Positions 19,924 through 28,971 of a stretch of DNA of 52,286 nucleotides are shown in pieces. This DNA is from Paenibacillus sp. MAEPY2 (GTDB taxonomy: Bacteria; Bacillota; Bacilli; Paenibacillales; Paenibacillaceae). The position numbers were made by a program, and so were the translations under genes. A model generated the notes under the pieces. It saw only the letters and a program-made list of their open reading frames with translations, was not told the DNA's origin and searched no databases. The stretch lies in contig NZ_AWUK01000005.1 of assembly GCF_000499205.1 (NCBI RefSeq), positions 1-52,286 of the forward strand, read 5' to 3'. Positions within the stretch are counted from its first letter, which is position 1, and every line of letters begins with the position of its first letter.

Positions 19924-21111
19924 TTACTCGTTTTCAGCGGGCAACAATATTTTTTGCTTCCATGTTGTTCCGCCATCTGTCGTCTCATAAATCGCAGGAG
20001 AATTGTCGCTTGTTACGACGAGCCAACCTGTTTTGGCAGAAGGAAACGAAATGCGGGAGCTATAACCTGGATCCTTCAGGTCAATATTTTTCCACGTGGA
20101 ACCTGCATCATAAGAACGTCCAATCCCTACTTTGCCTGCTGCAGGTGATCCTCCTGAGAGATAGGCCGTCTGATTACCGATCAACGCCATGTTCCCTGGG
20201 TGACCCCCTGGTTCTGCGGGACCTTTTCCGTTCCCTGTGCTGCTTGCACCTGGAGCGGGACCACCACCTGCTGTAGATTGGGCGAAGACCTGTCTCCAGT
20301 TCTTGCCTTCATTCCCGCTCGCGTAGAGAGAATACGACTGCTGGGACATGCCTGCATCGCCATATAGAAGGGCCCATACCTGGTTACCGCTCGCGTATAT
20401 ATCTCCACCGCTCCACGTTGTTGAGGTTACCTTCAGCGATTGCGTCCAGTTCTTGCCTCCATTACTGGTCTGCATGATTCGGTACCCCGAGCCAGGAGCG
20501 ACTACAATCGCATAACCTTGCTTCTCTGTCGTGAACACAGCTCCGCGTGTATTGGCTAGTGTAGAGATGGGGCTCCATGTTGCACCGCCGTCCTTCGTCA
20601 TATAAGCCCCATTATAGGTGTACCCAAAGCCTTCATTTTTAGTGCGAAAATCAATTCGCTTAAATTGTAAGCCACCAATATCCATCCGTGTCCAGTGTGA
20701 TCCACCATCTGTTGAGCGGATGAGATACGTCGTAGGAGAATTCTTCACCTGAGCCAATGCAAATCCATTCACATTATTCGGAAAATCAAGTTGTGTGAAC
20801 TGCCATTGACCGGTATAAATGGACTGCCACGTACAGCCTGCATTCGAGGTACCGATCAGGAATCCCTCGCCAGCAGCCCGTCCGGTTGTATTGTTTAAAA
20901 AATCGATATCCGTAAATTGCAGTCGTTGGTCTTCCACACCACTGCCCTTTTTCAACGTAGCTGTTAATCCATGATCTCCACTTCCACACGTTGGGGAGGA
21001 TGCAGCGTTAGCGCCTGGTAGTGTATGTACCGGACCAAGTCCCCAAGCCAGCGTTACCGATAATGCGAGTGCGCCGATCCGTTTCCATGTCATTCTGCTC
21101 ATTGTTGTCAT
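19924..21111 (-). CDS. Secreted BNR/YCF48-like beta-propeller protein
   Basis: Export signal at the N terminus (WKRIGALALSVTLAWGLG, ending near ANA-AS), then a repeat protein. At least seven Asp-box/BNR-type repeats of the form S/T-x-D-G-G-x-x-W are visible: DGGSHWTRMD, DGGATWSP, NGGKNWTQS, NEGKNWRQV, DAGSTWKNID, DGGTTWKQ, plus NAGCTWQS near residue 68. This suggests a seven-bladed propeller like the YCF48/HCF136 fold or BNR glycosidases; no catalytic residues can be assigned. The ATG at 21111 has GGAGG seven bases upstream. A Gly/Pro-rich insert (GGGPAPGASSTGNGKG) interrupts one blade. Monocistronic. Role unknown, perhaps binding of carbohydrate or wall material. Confidence 0.8.
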   Translation of the reverse strand: MTTMSRMTWKRIGALALSVTLAWGLGPVHTLPGANAASSPTCGSGDHGLTATLKKGSGVEDQRLQFTDIDFLNNTTGRAAGEGFLIGTSNAGCTWQSIYTGQWQFTQLDFPNNVNGFALAQVKNSPTTYLIRSTDGGSHWTRMDIGGLQFKRIDFRTKNEGFGYTYNGAYMTKDGGATWSPISTLANTRGAVFTTEKQGYAIVVAPGSGYRIMQTSNGGKNWTQSLKVTSTTWSGGDIYASGNQVWALLYGDAGMSQQSYSLYASGNEGKNWRQVFAQSTAGGGPAPGASSTGNGKGPAEPGGHPGNMALIGNQTAYLSGGSPAAGKVGIGRSYDAGSTWKNIDLKDPGYSSRISFPSAKTGWLVVTSDNSPAIYETTDGGTTWKQKILLPAENE

Positions 21112-21193
21112 TGTGACACCTCCTTCTATGGTTTTACCCCATTTTGCAGGATTTAACGTAACAATTTGTTTATCCCGCGTGACATTATTGCAA

Positions 21194-21240
21194 TAAAAAA
21201 AACACTCATGCCCACATTTTTTATCTCATGGGCATGAGTG
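21194..21240 (-). terminator. Terminator after the small membrane protein
   Basis: Minus strand CACTCATGCCCA and TGGGCATGAGTG arms followed by eight T. Confidence 0.88.
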
Positions 21241-21270
21241 GTTCATCATTAATCTCTACTACGAGCCAAT

Positions 21271-21519
21271 TTAAATGGGATATGTCCTAAAAGCAATAAT
21301 CACAAAAGTGATACTTAAAATAAGGCACAGGACAAAATGCAATTTATTGTATTTAAGTGTCTTGATGCTAAAGGCAACATATAACATGGCCAGATTAGCC
21401 AGCATTAACGTTAAATTGAGAAACAAAGTCATTGTTAATATCAGATTGATGGTAAATATCATAAGTACCGCTATAAACCATTTGGGATACATACTCAATT
21501 GAGCCCGGATTGCATGCAT
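21271..21519 (-). CDS. Small hydrophobic membrane protein
   Basis: An 82-residue protein with two or three membrane-spanning stretches (WFIAVLMIFTINLILTMTLF, then LMLANLAMLYVAFSI and FVLCLILSITFVIIAF). I start at the ATG at 21519, seven bases after AAAGGGG; an upstream frame to 21597 has no better site. A clear terminator follows, which supports it being expressed. I do not recognise a family. Confidence 0.55.
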   Translation of the reverse strand: MHAIRAQLSMYPKWFIAVLMIFTINLILTMTLFLNLTLMLANLAMLYVAFSIKTLKYNKLHFVLCLILSITFVIIAFRTYPI

Positions 21520-21680
21520 AACATAACCCCTTTCCTCTATTTCCATATTATACATAAATATTAAGATAGAGTCATCCCGAATAAGCCTTTTCCACATGAC
21601 ACACGGGTGTATTTATATATACAACAAATGGTAGAGGCATAGGAACATACGGCATAATTGATGTTATGGACTTGAATTGC

Positions 21681-21730
21681 AAGCGAAAACCCACCTCATA
21701 AGGTTGACAGCCTGACGGTGGGTTTCGCTT
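21681..21730. repeat. Inverted repeat in a gene-free gap
   Basis: AAGCGAAAACCCACC (21681-21695) pairs with GGTGGGTTTCGCTT (21717-21730) with one bulged A; loop of 21 nt containing TTGACA. No T-run on either side, so not a plain terminator. Confidence 0.6.
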
Positions 21731-21786
21731 GAATAGCAATATTTAATTCATGCACGCCGTGGCAGTCCACAGCCTTTCGGGGTCCT

Positions 21787-21826
21787 AAGAGTCTTTACCG
21801 TTGGCGCGGTGAAGGCTCTTTTTTAT
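21787..21826 (+). terminator. Orphan plus-strand terminator
   Basis: AAGAGTCTTTACCG, loop TTGGCG, CGGTGAAGGCTCTT, 14 pairs including G-T pairs, then TTTTTATAT. Directional: only the plus strand has the T-run. Both flanking genes are on the minus strand and no plus-strand gene lies upstream for over 6 kb. The gap 21520-22022 otherwise holds only the repeat at 21681 and the speB terminator. Confidence 0.8.
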
Positions 21827-21957
21827 ATATGGTCAAACCCAATCACCATATACTTCACGAATGTAATATATCAATGAATATATTACTGATTACTTTTGTA
21901 GTCCGTATAACACAATCCAGAAATGAGGTTCAATCAATCAAGTTTAAGAAACGATCA

Positions 21958-22010
21958 TAAAAAAACGCCCTCTCCTACGCAGGCTTAACCCGACGCAGAC
22001 AGAGGACGCT
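21958..22010 (-). terminator. Terminator after speB
   Basis: Minus strand GCGTCCTCT and AGAGGGCG arms with an inner CTGCGTC/TGCGTAG stem, followed by TTTTTTT. Confidence 0.85.
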
Positions 22011-22022
22011 GTTATTTTACTA

Positions 22023-22892
22023 TTACTTCACAAATCCAAGCAGCATTTCACGGATCATCTTCGCAGCCACAATTTGTGTCTGTTCCGTAGGATCGTAAAT
22101 TGGTGCCACTTCCACCAGATCACAACCCACTACATTTACATCTGATCCTGCAATCATGTGGATGGCTTCAAGCAGTTCCTTGGACGTAATACCGCCCGCT
22201 TCTGCTGTTCCTGTACCCGGAGCCGCAGACGGATCAAGCACGTCGATATCAATTGTAACGTATACCGGACGGTTACCCATTTTCGGAAGAGCTTCCTTCA
22301 TCGGAGCTGCCACTTCAAACGGATAGAAGTTGATGTTCTCCCGTCCGAATTGGAACTCCTCACGGGAACCGGAACGAATTCCGAACTGATAAATATTTTT
22401 GCCGCCCATCAGTTCAGCTGCTTTACGCACTGGTGTCGAGTGGGACAATGGCTCGCCTTCATAGTTTTCACGAAGGTCCGCATGTGCATCAATATGAATC
22501 AAGATAAGGTCGGGATATTTCTTGTACATTTGCTGAATGACAGGCCAAGTGACGAGGTGTTCCCCGCCGAGACCAATCGGGAATTTGTCGTCAGCCAGCA
22601 GGCCACCGATATATTCTCCGATGACTTCGAGACTGCGTCCTGCATTACCGAAAGGCAAAAGCAGATCCCCAGCGTCAAAGTATGTCATATCCACAATGCT
22701 TTTATCCAGGTAAGGACTGTACTCTTCAAGTCCAACCGACGCCTGACGGATATGGGAAGGACCAAAACGGGACCCTGGACGGAAGCTGACGGTGTAATCC
22801 ATCGGCATACCATAAATAACCGCTTTGGAGTTCTCATAGTCCTCCGAACTGCAAATAAACACGTTGCCTGAATAAGCTTGATCCAACTTCAT
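22023..22892 (-). CDS. speB: Agmatinase
   Basis: Ureohydrolase turning agmatine into putrescine and urea. The binuclear manganese site is complete: GLGGEHLVTWP, HIDAHADLRENY and TIDIDVLDPSAAPGTGTAEAGG. 289 residues, as in B. subtilis SpeB. It follows speE by 15 nt with a GGAGG-type site, giving a putrescine/spermidine operon: speE makes spermidine from putrescine, speB supplies putrescine. Confidence 0.96.
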   Translation of the reverse strand: MKLDQAYSGNVFICSSEDYENSKAVIYGMPMDYTVSFRPGSRFGPSHIRQASVGLEEYSPYLDKSIVDMTYFDAGDLLLPFGNAGRSLEVIGEYIGGLLADDKFPIGLGGEHLVTWPVIQQMYKKYPDLILIHIDAHADLRENYEGEPLSHSTPVRKAAELMGGKNIYQFGIRSGSREEFQFGRENINFYPFEVAAPMKEALPKMGNRPVYVTIDIDVLDPSAAPGTGTAEAGGITSKELLEAIHMIAGSDVNVVGCDLVEVAPIYDPTEQTQIVAAKMIREMLLGFVK

Positions 22893-22907
22893 CTGATTTT
22901 TTCCTCC

Positions 22908-23735
22908 TTATTTCGTAAGGTCTTCCACGAATTTAGGAAGAACAAACGCCGCTTTGTGCAGACGTGGAGAGTAATATTTCGTATCCATCTCTGGAATCTG
23001 CGTCTCGTCCACCTCAAGCGGATTATGTTTTTTGCTACCCATTGTAAAGGTCCACAGACCACTTGGGTACGTAGGGATATTACAACCGTACACAAGTACG
23101 ATAGGGAAGATTTCTTTAACGTCCTTGTTTACCTTTTGAATTAGATCCGCTTTGAACCATGGGTTGTCCGTTTGAGCAACGAAGATCCCATCTTCTTTTA
23201 GCGCTTCATAGATGCCCTGGTAGAAACCGCGCTCAAACAGCGGAGCAGCCGGACCTACAGGCTCTGTGGAGTCAACGATGATTACATCGTATTCATTTTT
23301 ATGCTCTATAATATGCATGTAGCCGTCGTTCACCAGCACTTCAACGTTGGGCTCGTCCAACTTACCGGCGATTTCAGGCAAATACTTTTTGGAATATTCA
23401 ATCACTTTCCCGTCGATTTCGACGAGAACTGCTTTTTCTACAGCAGCGTGCTTAATAACTTCACGGATAACTCCGCCGTCACCGCCACCGACAACCAGCA
23501 CCTTTTTCGGATTCGGGTGTGTGTTTAGCGCAGGGTGAGCCGCCATTTCATGATAAACGAATTCGTCTTTCACCGTCGTCATCACCATGCCGTCAAGCAG
23601 CAACATATTGCCGAATTCCTCGGTCTCTACCATAGCCAGATCTTGAAAATCCGTCTTTTCGCTTACATAGGTCTGCTTAATCTTCGCGGTGATTCCGAAT
23701 GCGGGGGTCTGTTTCTCCGTAAACCACAATTCCAT
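22908..23735 (-). CDS. speE: Spermidine synthase
   Basis: Aminopropyltransferase joining putrescine and decarboxylated S-adenosylmethionine. The sequence starts with [19 protein letters not shown] and has the SAM-binding [15 protein letters not shown] loop, the active-site Asp in [14 protein letters not shown] and the [15 protein letters not shown] region. 275 residues, full length. First gene of the speE-speB pair. The gap to the divergent pbpG gene is about 410 nt and shows a TATAAT (23881-23886, minus strand) that could be its -10, with no clear -35. Confidence 0.96.
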   Translation of the reverse strand: MELWFTEKQTPAFGITAKIKQTYVSEKTDFQDLAMVETEEFGNMLLLDGMVMTTVKDEFVYHEMAAHPALNTHPNPKKVLVVGGGDGGVIREVIKHAAVEKAVLVEIDGKVIEYSKKYLPEIAGKLDEPNVEVLVNDGYMHIIEHKNEYDVIIVDSTEPVGPAAPLFERGFYQGIYEALKEDGIFVAQTDNPWFKADLIQKVNKDVKEIFPIVLVYGCNIPTYPSGLWTFTMGSKKHNPLEVDETQIPEMDTKYYSPRLHKAAFVLPKFVEDLTK

Positions 23736-24148
23736 AATCTCTACCTTCTTTCCGTAAAGTTAATGATCAGCCATACCTGACAAAGCGCGGGTGCGCTGCC
23801 AGTTTGCCCAAGCACGTCCAGCGTTCGGCGCCATACAGCGTTATGGTTGCTGGCTGCGGGAAAGGTCCGCGTTTCACTACATTATATAGATTAAATTGAC
23901 CAGAGCGTACATAGCGTCTGAGTGATCAAAGAATCACTGACAATGGTACTGTTCGATCTTCCTTGCCTGTTGTATGTTGTGCCGAACTGTTATCTTTCAT
24001 TACCCTTTTGCATTATACGCGATTGACGTTTATACTGCAAAACGGTTTTTTTCTGCAAAAAAGCTATATTTTAAACCGTTAAACGGGATGATTGAATATC
24101 CGTGTCACCGAATTCCCATACTGGAAAGAAAAGAAAGGAGCCCGTTCC

Positions 24149-26227
24149 ATGACCCAACCAAGCCAAAAGACCCGCAAACGCGGGTTCCGCATATGGAAAG
24201 TCATCAAAAGTCTGACTCTGCTCGCTATTCTCGGCCTAATCGCCCTGACAGCAGGATTAGTCTACCTATACGCCACTAGTCTGCCGCTGGCTGACTCAGA
24301 TCGCAATTCCAGGCTGCTGGACAGCCAGGGCGAAGTCATTGCCACTTTCTCGGCGGGAGGCAAAGACTCGGTGCCTGTACAGTTAGGAGATATTTCACCT
24401 GACTTGGTCAACGCCACACTAGCAGTTGAGGACCGCAAATTCTATGATCATGTCGGCTTCGACATCCGAGGAATGGGACGGGCTGTACTTGTAAACCTGG
24501 AACATATGCAGATGTCTCAGGGCGCAAGTACACTGACCCAGCAGCTCGCGCGCAACTTGTATTTGTCCCATGAAAAAACGTGGACCCGCAAAGCCAAGGA
24601 AGCCATGTACACGGCACAATTGGAGATGAAATACACCAAAGATGAAATTCTGCAGATGTACCTGAATGAAATCTATTACGGTCATGGTGCCTACGGAATC
24701 GAAGCGGCTTCCCGGATGTATTTTGGCAAATCGGCTAAACAGTTGACACTCGCCGAAAGTGCCATGCTTGCAGGAATTCCAAAGGGTCCGACGTACTATT
24801 CTCCATATAATCATATGAAGAACGCCAAGGATCGGCAGAAGGTTGTACTAAATGCCATGGCTGACATCGGCAAAATTACGCAAGTGGAAGCTGATAAGGC
24901 TTATGAGGAAATGCTCTCGTTCAAGCCGGAAAGTGAACGTAAAACCGTGGAAAGCGCCCCCTATTTCCGCGATTATATCCGGAATCTGGCCGTCAAGGAG
25001 CTGGGAATCAGCGAAGCGATGCTGGATCATGGAGGATTGAATATATACACCACGCTTGATCTGCGTGTACAAAAAGCGGCGGAAGACGCCGTAGCCAAAG
25101 GTATGGATGCCAAAAGCGAGCTGGAAACCGCTCTGGTATCGATCGATCCCCGCACCGGATACATCAAAGCGATGGTGGGCGGCAAAAATTACCGCACCAA
25201 TCAGATTAACCATGTGCTGGCGACTACACGCCAGCCAGGATCTGCTTTTAAACCGATTATGTATCTGGCTGCCCTGGAATCCAAACAGCTCACCAGTGCT
25301 TCCATGTTTAAAAGCGAGCCAACCCTGTTTCATTATGACAATGATCGCAAGACCTATAAACCCGGCAATTTCGGGGATAAGTATTTAGGCGAGATTGATC
25401 TGAGACAGGCCATCGCCGCTTCGGACAACATCTACGCGGTAAATACGATTATGCAGATCGGACCTGAACAAGTGGTGAAGATGGCCAAGAATCTAGGGAT
25501 TACGAGTAATATGAGCCCGGTACCCTCCCTTGCACTCGGAACCTCACCGGTTAGTCCTCTGGAGATGGCTTCCGCATTCTCCGCTATTGCCGCAGGTGGA
25601 CAGCGAACACCTCCTGTAGCCATTCTGCAAGTGACGGACGCCGCAGGACGAGTAATCTATGAAACACCTCAGACCAAGGCTGAGAGGGTCGTTGAACCCG
25701 CTGCTGCTTATGTATTAACACGGTTGATGGAGAGTGTGTTCGAAAATGGCGGAACAGGTAATCGGGTATCTGCAACCATTAAACGGCCTGTCGCTGGCAA
25801 AACGGGGACAACGAATACGGATGCCTGGTTAGTTGGCTTTACCCCAGAGCTCTCCACGGCTGTCTGGGTCGGTTACGATCAAGGCAAAGCCATCTCCACA
25901 TCCGACGGGCGTCGTGCGGCACCTATGTTTGCCCAGTTCACGGAACAGGCTCTTGCCAGTGTTCCACCGAAGATCTTCACCGTACCGGATAACGTCGTCA
26001 GTGTATATATCGATCCCGAATCCGGCAAACTGGCTGGCAATGGCTGCGCCGAGAAACGGCTGGAAGTTTTTATTGATGGCACAGAACCGACTGAGGTCTG
26101 TCGCAGCGCTTCAGACGATTCGGGTTCAGAGGATGATAAAAATAGTCGCGAAGTGCAGAATCAGCAGGGAATACAGGAAGAGAAGCATTCATGGTGGAAG
26201 GATTTCAAACGCTGGTGGGTGGAATGA
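24149..26227 (+). CDS. pbpG: Class A penicillin-binding protein (PbpG/PBP2d type)
   Basis: Bifunctional peptidoglycan synthase. Order: short cytoplasmic part, one membrane anchor (about 20-42), glycosyltransferase domain with catalytic Glu94 (VEDRKFYDH) and QGASTLTQQLARN, then the transpeptidase with SAFK (Ser365-Lys368), SDN (425-427) and KTGT (551-554). About 692 residues. The ATG at 24149 has GAAAGGAG 8 nt upstream; the frame from 24092 has no site. In B. subtilis pbpG is forespore-expressed (sigma-F) and lies next to ywhD and speE-speB, just as here, which supports the symbol. I could not pick out a sure sigma-F promoter. Confidence 0.88.
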   Translation: MTQPSQKTRKRGFRIWKVIKSLTLLAILGLIALTAGLVYLYATSLPLADSDRNSRLLDSQGEVIATFSAGGKDSVPVQLGDISPDLVNATLAVEDRKFYDHVGFDIRGMGRAVLVNLEHMQMSQGASTLTQQLARNLYLSHEKTWTRKAKEAMYTAQLEMKYTKDEILQMYLNEIYYGHGAYGIEAASRMYFGKSAKQLTLAESAMLAGIPKGPTYYSPYNHMKNAKDRQKVVLNAMADIGKITQVEADKAYEEMLSFKPESERKTVESAPYFRDYIRNLAVKELGISEAMLDHGGLNIYTTLDLRVQKAAEDAVAKGMDAKSELETALVSIDPRTGYIKAMVGGKNYRTNQINHVLATTRQPGSAFKPIMYLAALESKQLTSASMFKSEPTLFHYDNDRKTYKPGNFGDKYLGEIDLRQAIAASDNIYAVNTIMQIGPEQVVKMAKNLGITSNMSPVPSLALGTSPVSPLEMASAFSAIAAGGQRTPPVAILQVTDAAGRVIYETPQTKAERVVEPAAAYVLTRLMESVFENGGTGNRVSATIKRPVAGKTGTTNTDAWLVGFTPELSTAVWVGYDQGKAISTSDGRRAAPMFAQFTEQALASVPPKIFTVPDNVVSVYIDPESGKLAGNGCAEKRLEVFIDGTEPTEVCRSASDDSGSEDDKNSREVQNQQGIQEEKHSWWKDFKRWWVE

Positions 26228-26233
26228 CCAAAG

Positions 26234-26265
26234 TGACGTAAATACGTAATGACGTAATTACGTCA
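26234..26265. repeat. Tandem 16-bp palindromic units after pbpG
   Basis: TGACGTAAATACGTAA (26234-26249) is followed without gap by TGACGTAATTACGTCA (26250-26265). The units match at 14 of 16 positions and the second is a perfect palindrome. Confidence 0.7.
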
Positions 26266-26290
26266 CTCCGAAAAAATCCAGTTTCAGCAC

Positions 26291-26346
26291 AAAAGCAAAA
26301 GCCCCGAACCGATCATCTCGGTCACGGGGCTTTTGCTTCTTTTTTT
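26291..26346. terminator. Bidirectional terminator between pbpG and ywhD
   Basis: AAGCAAAAGCCCCG and CGGGGCTTTTGCTT arms with inner CCGA/TCGG, then TCTTTTTTT on the plus strand; A-rich left flank serves the minus strand. Confidence 0.88.
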
Positions 26347-26365
26347 GAACGGCTTTGTACATGAA

Positions 26366-26869
26366 TTAGGCAAGCGCTTCTTTCAATTCATCTGGAGAAG
26401 CATTCCACCATTCTTCGTTATGCGTAATCAGCAGTTTCTTGAGTGCTGCGCGATCCTCCGGTCCAAGACCATCCAGCATGAACCGACGCTTCATGGCATA
26501 ATCCATACGATTCACATGATCGGCCAGCAGTTTCCATCCACGACGTGCTTCTGTATCAATCCACATCTCACACGCGGTTGCTCCGCCATAGAGCTGCCCC
26601 TGTTCGTTACGGTCCACAGCTACCCATACCAGCCATACCTGGCGTCCATTGGGTACGTCCTCACGGTTGGTCGAGAACTTGATATTGCGCTCTACCTTAC
26701 TCTTTGCATGCATTGCACCAATATCGATCTTGGCTTCTCCGTTATCAATAATAACTGGAGACAGGTTGTTCAGATCGATGGAGCCTGCACCGAAGCCTTT
26801 GTGTTTGCTCTTTGCACTAACGATATTCAAGGCAATCTGTTTTTTGCCGTTTTGCTCGTTTTGGTCCAT
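26366..26869 (-). CDS. ywhD: YwhD family protein
   Basis: A 167-residue soluble protein of unknown function. Recognised by its pattern GFGAGSIDLNNLSPVIID near residue 30 and AKSKVERNIKFS, a WLVWVAVDR strand and a C-terminal charged region ending in DELKEALA. The ATG at 26869 has GGAGG at the right distance; the frame extends upstream but without a site. It sits beside pbpG, convergent to it, as in the B. subtilis ywh region. Confidence 0.88.
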   Translation of the reverse strand: MDQNEQNGKKQIALNIVSAKSKHKGFGAGSIDLNNLSPVIIDNGEAKIDIGAMHAKSKVERNIKFSTNREDVPNGRQVWLVWVAVDRNEQGQLYGGATACEMWIDTEARRGWKLLADHVNRMDYAMKRRFMLDGLGPEDRAALKKLLITHNEEWWNASPDELKEALA

Positions 26870-26969
26870 TTTATAGCCTCCAAGGGTTGATACAAATATT
26901 TTAACTAATAATCGCCCCAATGCAAACATATACATGCTGTAGATGCTTGTCAACGGGAGGTATTTAACG

Positions 26970-28961
26970 ATGATTCCACGACGCGCCAAGAGCTGGCTCA
27001 CCGCAATTATAGCCCTGTGTGTAATTGCCGGGGGGATATGGCTTGGTCTGGGTACCACACGCTCCATTCATTCTGACTTGCCTGCGCTCGCCCCGGAATC
27101 GGGCAAGCCTACGGCACCCGTCAAAACCCAAACATCTCCGGAAAGTATACAGACACCTACCGCTGAAGTGTTCAGCAACCGCGTAGTGGAATATCACATG
27201 GATGTGAAGCTGGTAGACGGAAATGTCTTACAAGGGACTCAGACGATAACCTGGACACATCCAGGCAAGAAAACCGTCAGTGAGCTTTATTTTCACATGT
27301 ATCCCAACGCCTTCTCTTCTGCCGACACCACCTTTATGAAAGAATCCGGGGGAAAGCTTCGCGGCGATGTTATGCCCACGGACGGTTATGGTTCCATGCA
27401 TATTACAGAAATGAAAACAGAGGACGGGCTTTCCCTCTTGCATCGAATGCAATATGTGCAGCCGGATGACGGAAATATGAAAGATACTACCCTCATTAAG
27501 GTACGGCTGCCCAAACCTGTTAAAGCCGGTGAAAGCATCACGCTTCACACCCGATTTGAGGTCAAGCTGCCGAAAATTTTTGCCCGCATGGGAACTGCAG
27601 ATAACTTTGTTATGGCAGGTCAATGGTTCCCTAAACTTAGCGTATATGAGCCAGTAGGCACACGTGGTCGAACGTCCGAAGGCTGGAATTTGCATCAGTA
27701 TCATGGCAATTCAGAGTTTTATGCTGATTTCGGCATCTATAGTGTACGTATTCGGGTACCGGAGACATACAAGGTGGCTGCCACAGGATTCCCAACCCAG
27801 CAAGCTGTGGTGAAGAACGGCGAAAAAATCTATCAGTTCTATGCCGATGATGTACATGATTTTGCCTGGTCAGCCTCTCCTGATTTTGTTTATGCGGAAG
27901 AGCCCTTCTCTGCTCCTAATGTGCCTGGCGTTCGAATCAAGCTGTACCTCGACCCTGCTCATGAGGATCTGAAGGAACGTTATTTCTATGCAGCCAAAGC
28001 AGCACTATCCAATTATAGCAAGTGGTTTGGCCCTTATCCGTATTCTACACTGTCCATCGTTGTCCCGCCCAAATCGGGGAATGGTGCAGGGGGAATGGAA
28101 TACCCTACTTTGGTCACTGCCTTCGGTGCGGATGATTCCGCTCCTGGTTACGATCTGGAACGCACGGTTGTGCACGAGATTGGACATCAGTATTTTTACG
28201 GTATGGTCGCCAGTAATGAATTTGAAGAGGCTTGGCTGGACGAAGGATTCACCTCCTATGCGGAAGACAAACTGATGGAACAGGAATACGGACTTATCCC
28301 GAATCTGCCCGTACAATCAGGTCTCATTACTTCCCCAGCTCCACTGACACAAGACTCCTGGAAGTTTGATTCCCAGAATCATTATGCAGCCAACGTATAC
28401 ACAAGAGGCAAGCTTGTATTACTCGGGATCGAGCAGCAGGTTGGTGCTAAAACGATGGAGCGCATTCTCTCGACCTATGTGAAGAAATACCGCTTCAAAC
28501 ACCCTACTTCTTCTGATTTTCAAAAGGTCGTGGAACAAGTGACCCGCACGTCCTGGTCGGATTATTTTGAACAATACGTGTACGGAGACGGCATGGCTGA
28601 CTTTGCAGTGGAGAAGATCAAGGTCACTCCCGTCCTGAAAGACGGTCAAACATTGTACGAGTCGTCGGTTACAGTGCAGAAAAAAGGCAGTGAATATACG
28701 AAGGTGCCTGTTCGAATTATGTTCGAGGATGGGAAAACCATGACGAAAGAATGGGATGGTAGCAAGGAGCGCATTACCTACAAATTGACCTACACTTCCC
28801 CGGTTTCCTGGGCGATGACCGATCCGCTATACACGATCGTGCTGGAGAACCATCATATGAACAATTTTCTGAAAGCCGGACTGGATGAGCCAACCAAATC
28901 CCGCTGGAGTATGAGCGCAACCAAACTTATAGAAGCTATATTCGGAAGTCTGTCATGGTGA
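26970..28961 (+). CDS. Membrane-anchored M1-family zinc metallopeptidase
   Basis: Aminopeptidase-like protein of 663 residues. An N-terminal signal anchor (SWLTAIIALCVIAGGIWLGL) leads into an extracellular beta domain, then the catalytic domain with the substrate-binding GAGGMEYPTLV (an exopeptidase GxMEN-like motif) and the zinc site HEIGHQ with the third ligand Glu in NEFEEAWLDEGFTSYAED, the classical HExxH-x18-E. Start chosen at the ATG at 26970, preceded by CGGGAGG. It overlaps the ywhD promoter region, being divergent to it. The membrane gene after it begins 10 bases downstream, so the two are an operon. Physiological substrate unknown. Confidence 0.9.
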   Translation: MIPRRAKSWLTAIIALCVIAGGIWLGLGTTRSIHSDLPALAPESGKPTAPVKTQTSPESIQTPTAEVFSNRVVEYHMDVKLVDGNVLQGTQTITWTHPGKKTVSELYFHMYPNAFSSADTTFMKESGGKLRGDVMPTDGYGSMHITEMKTEDGLSLLHRMQYVQPDDGNMKDTTLIKVRLPKPVKAGESITLHTRFEVKLPKIFARMGTADNFVMAGQWFPKLSVYEPVGTRGRTSEGWNLHQYHGNSEFYADFGIYSVRIRVPETYKVAATGFPTQQAVVKNGEKIYQFYADDVHDFAWSASPDFVYAEEPFSAPNVPGVRIKLYLDPAHEDLKERYFYAAKAALSNYSKWFGPYPYSTLSIVVPPKSGNGAGGMEYPTLVTAFGADDSAPGYDLERTVVHEIGHQYFYGMVASNEFEEAWLDEGFTSYAEDKLMEQEYGLIPNLPVQSGLITSPAPLTQDSWKFDSQNHYAANVYTRGKLVLLGIEQQVGAKTMERILSTYVKKYRFKHPTSSDFQKVVEQVTRTSWSDYFEQYVYGDGMADFAVEKIKVTPVLKDGQTLYESSVTVQKKGSEYTKVPVRIMFEDGKTMTKEWDGSKERITYKLTYTSPVSWAMTDPLYTIVLENHHMNNFLKAGLDEPTKSRWSMSATKLIEAIFGSLSW

Positions 28962-28971
28962 GGTGGATACA

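Noticed and set aside
21681..21730. Calling the inverted repeat an insertion-sequence or MITE end
   Set aside because: No transposase, no target duplication and no second copy in the window.
23818..23853. Interrupted inverted repeat CCAGC...CCATA/TATGG...GCTGG upstream of speE
   Set aside because: Arms are short and broken by unpaired bases; not enough to name an operator.
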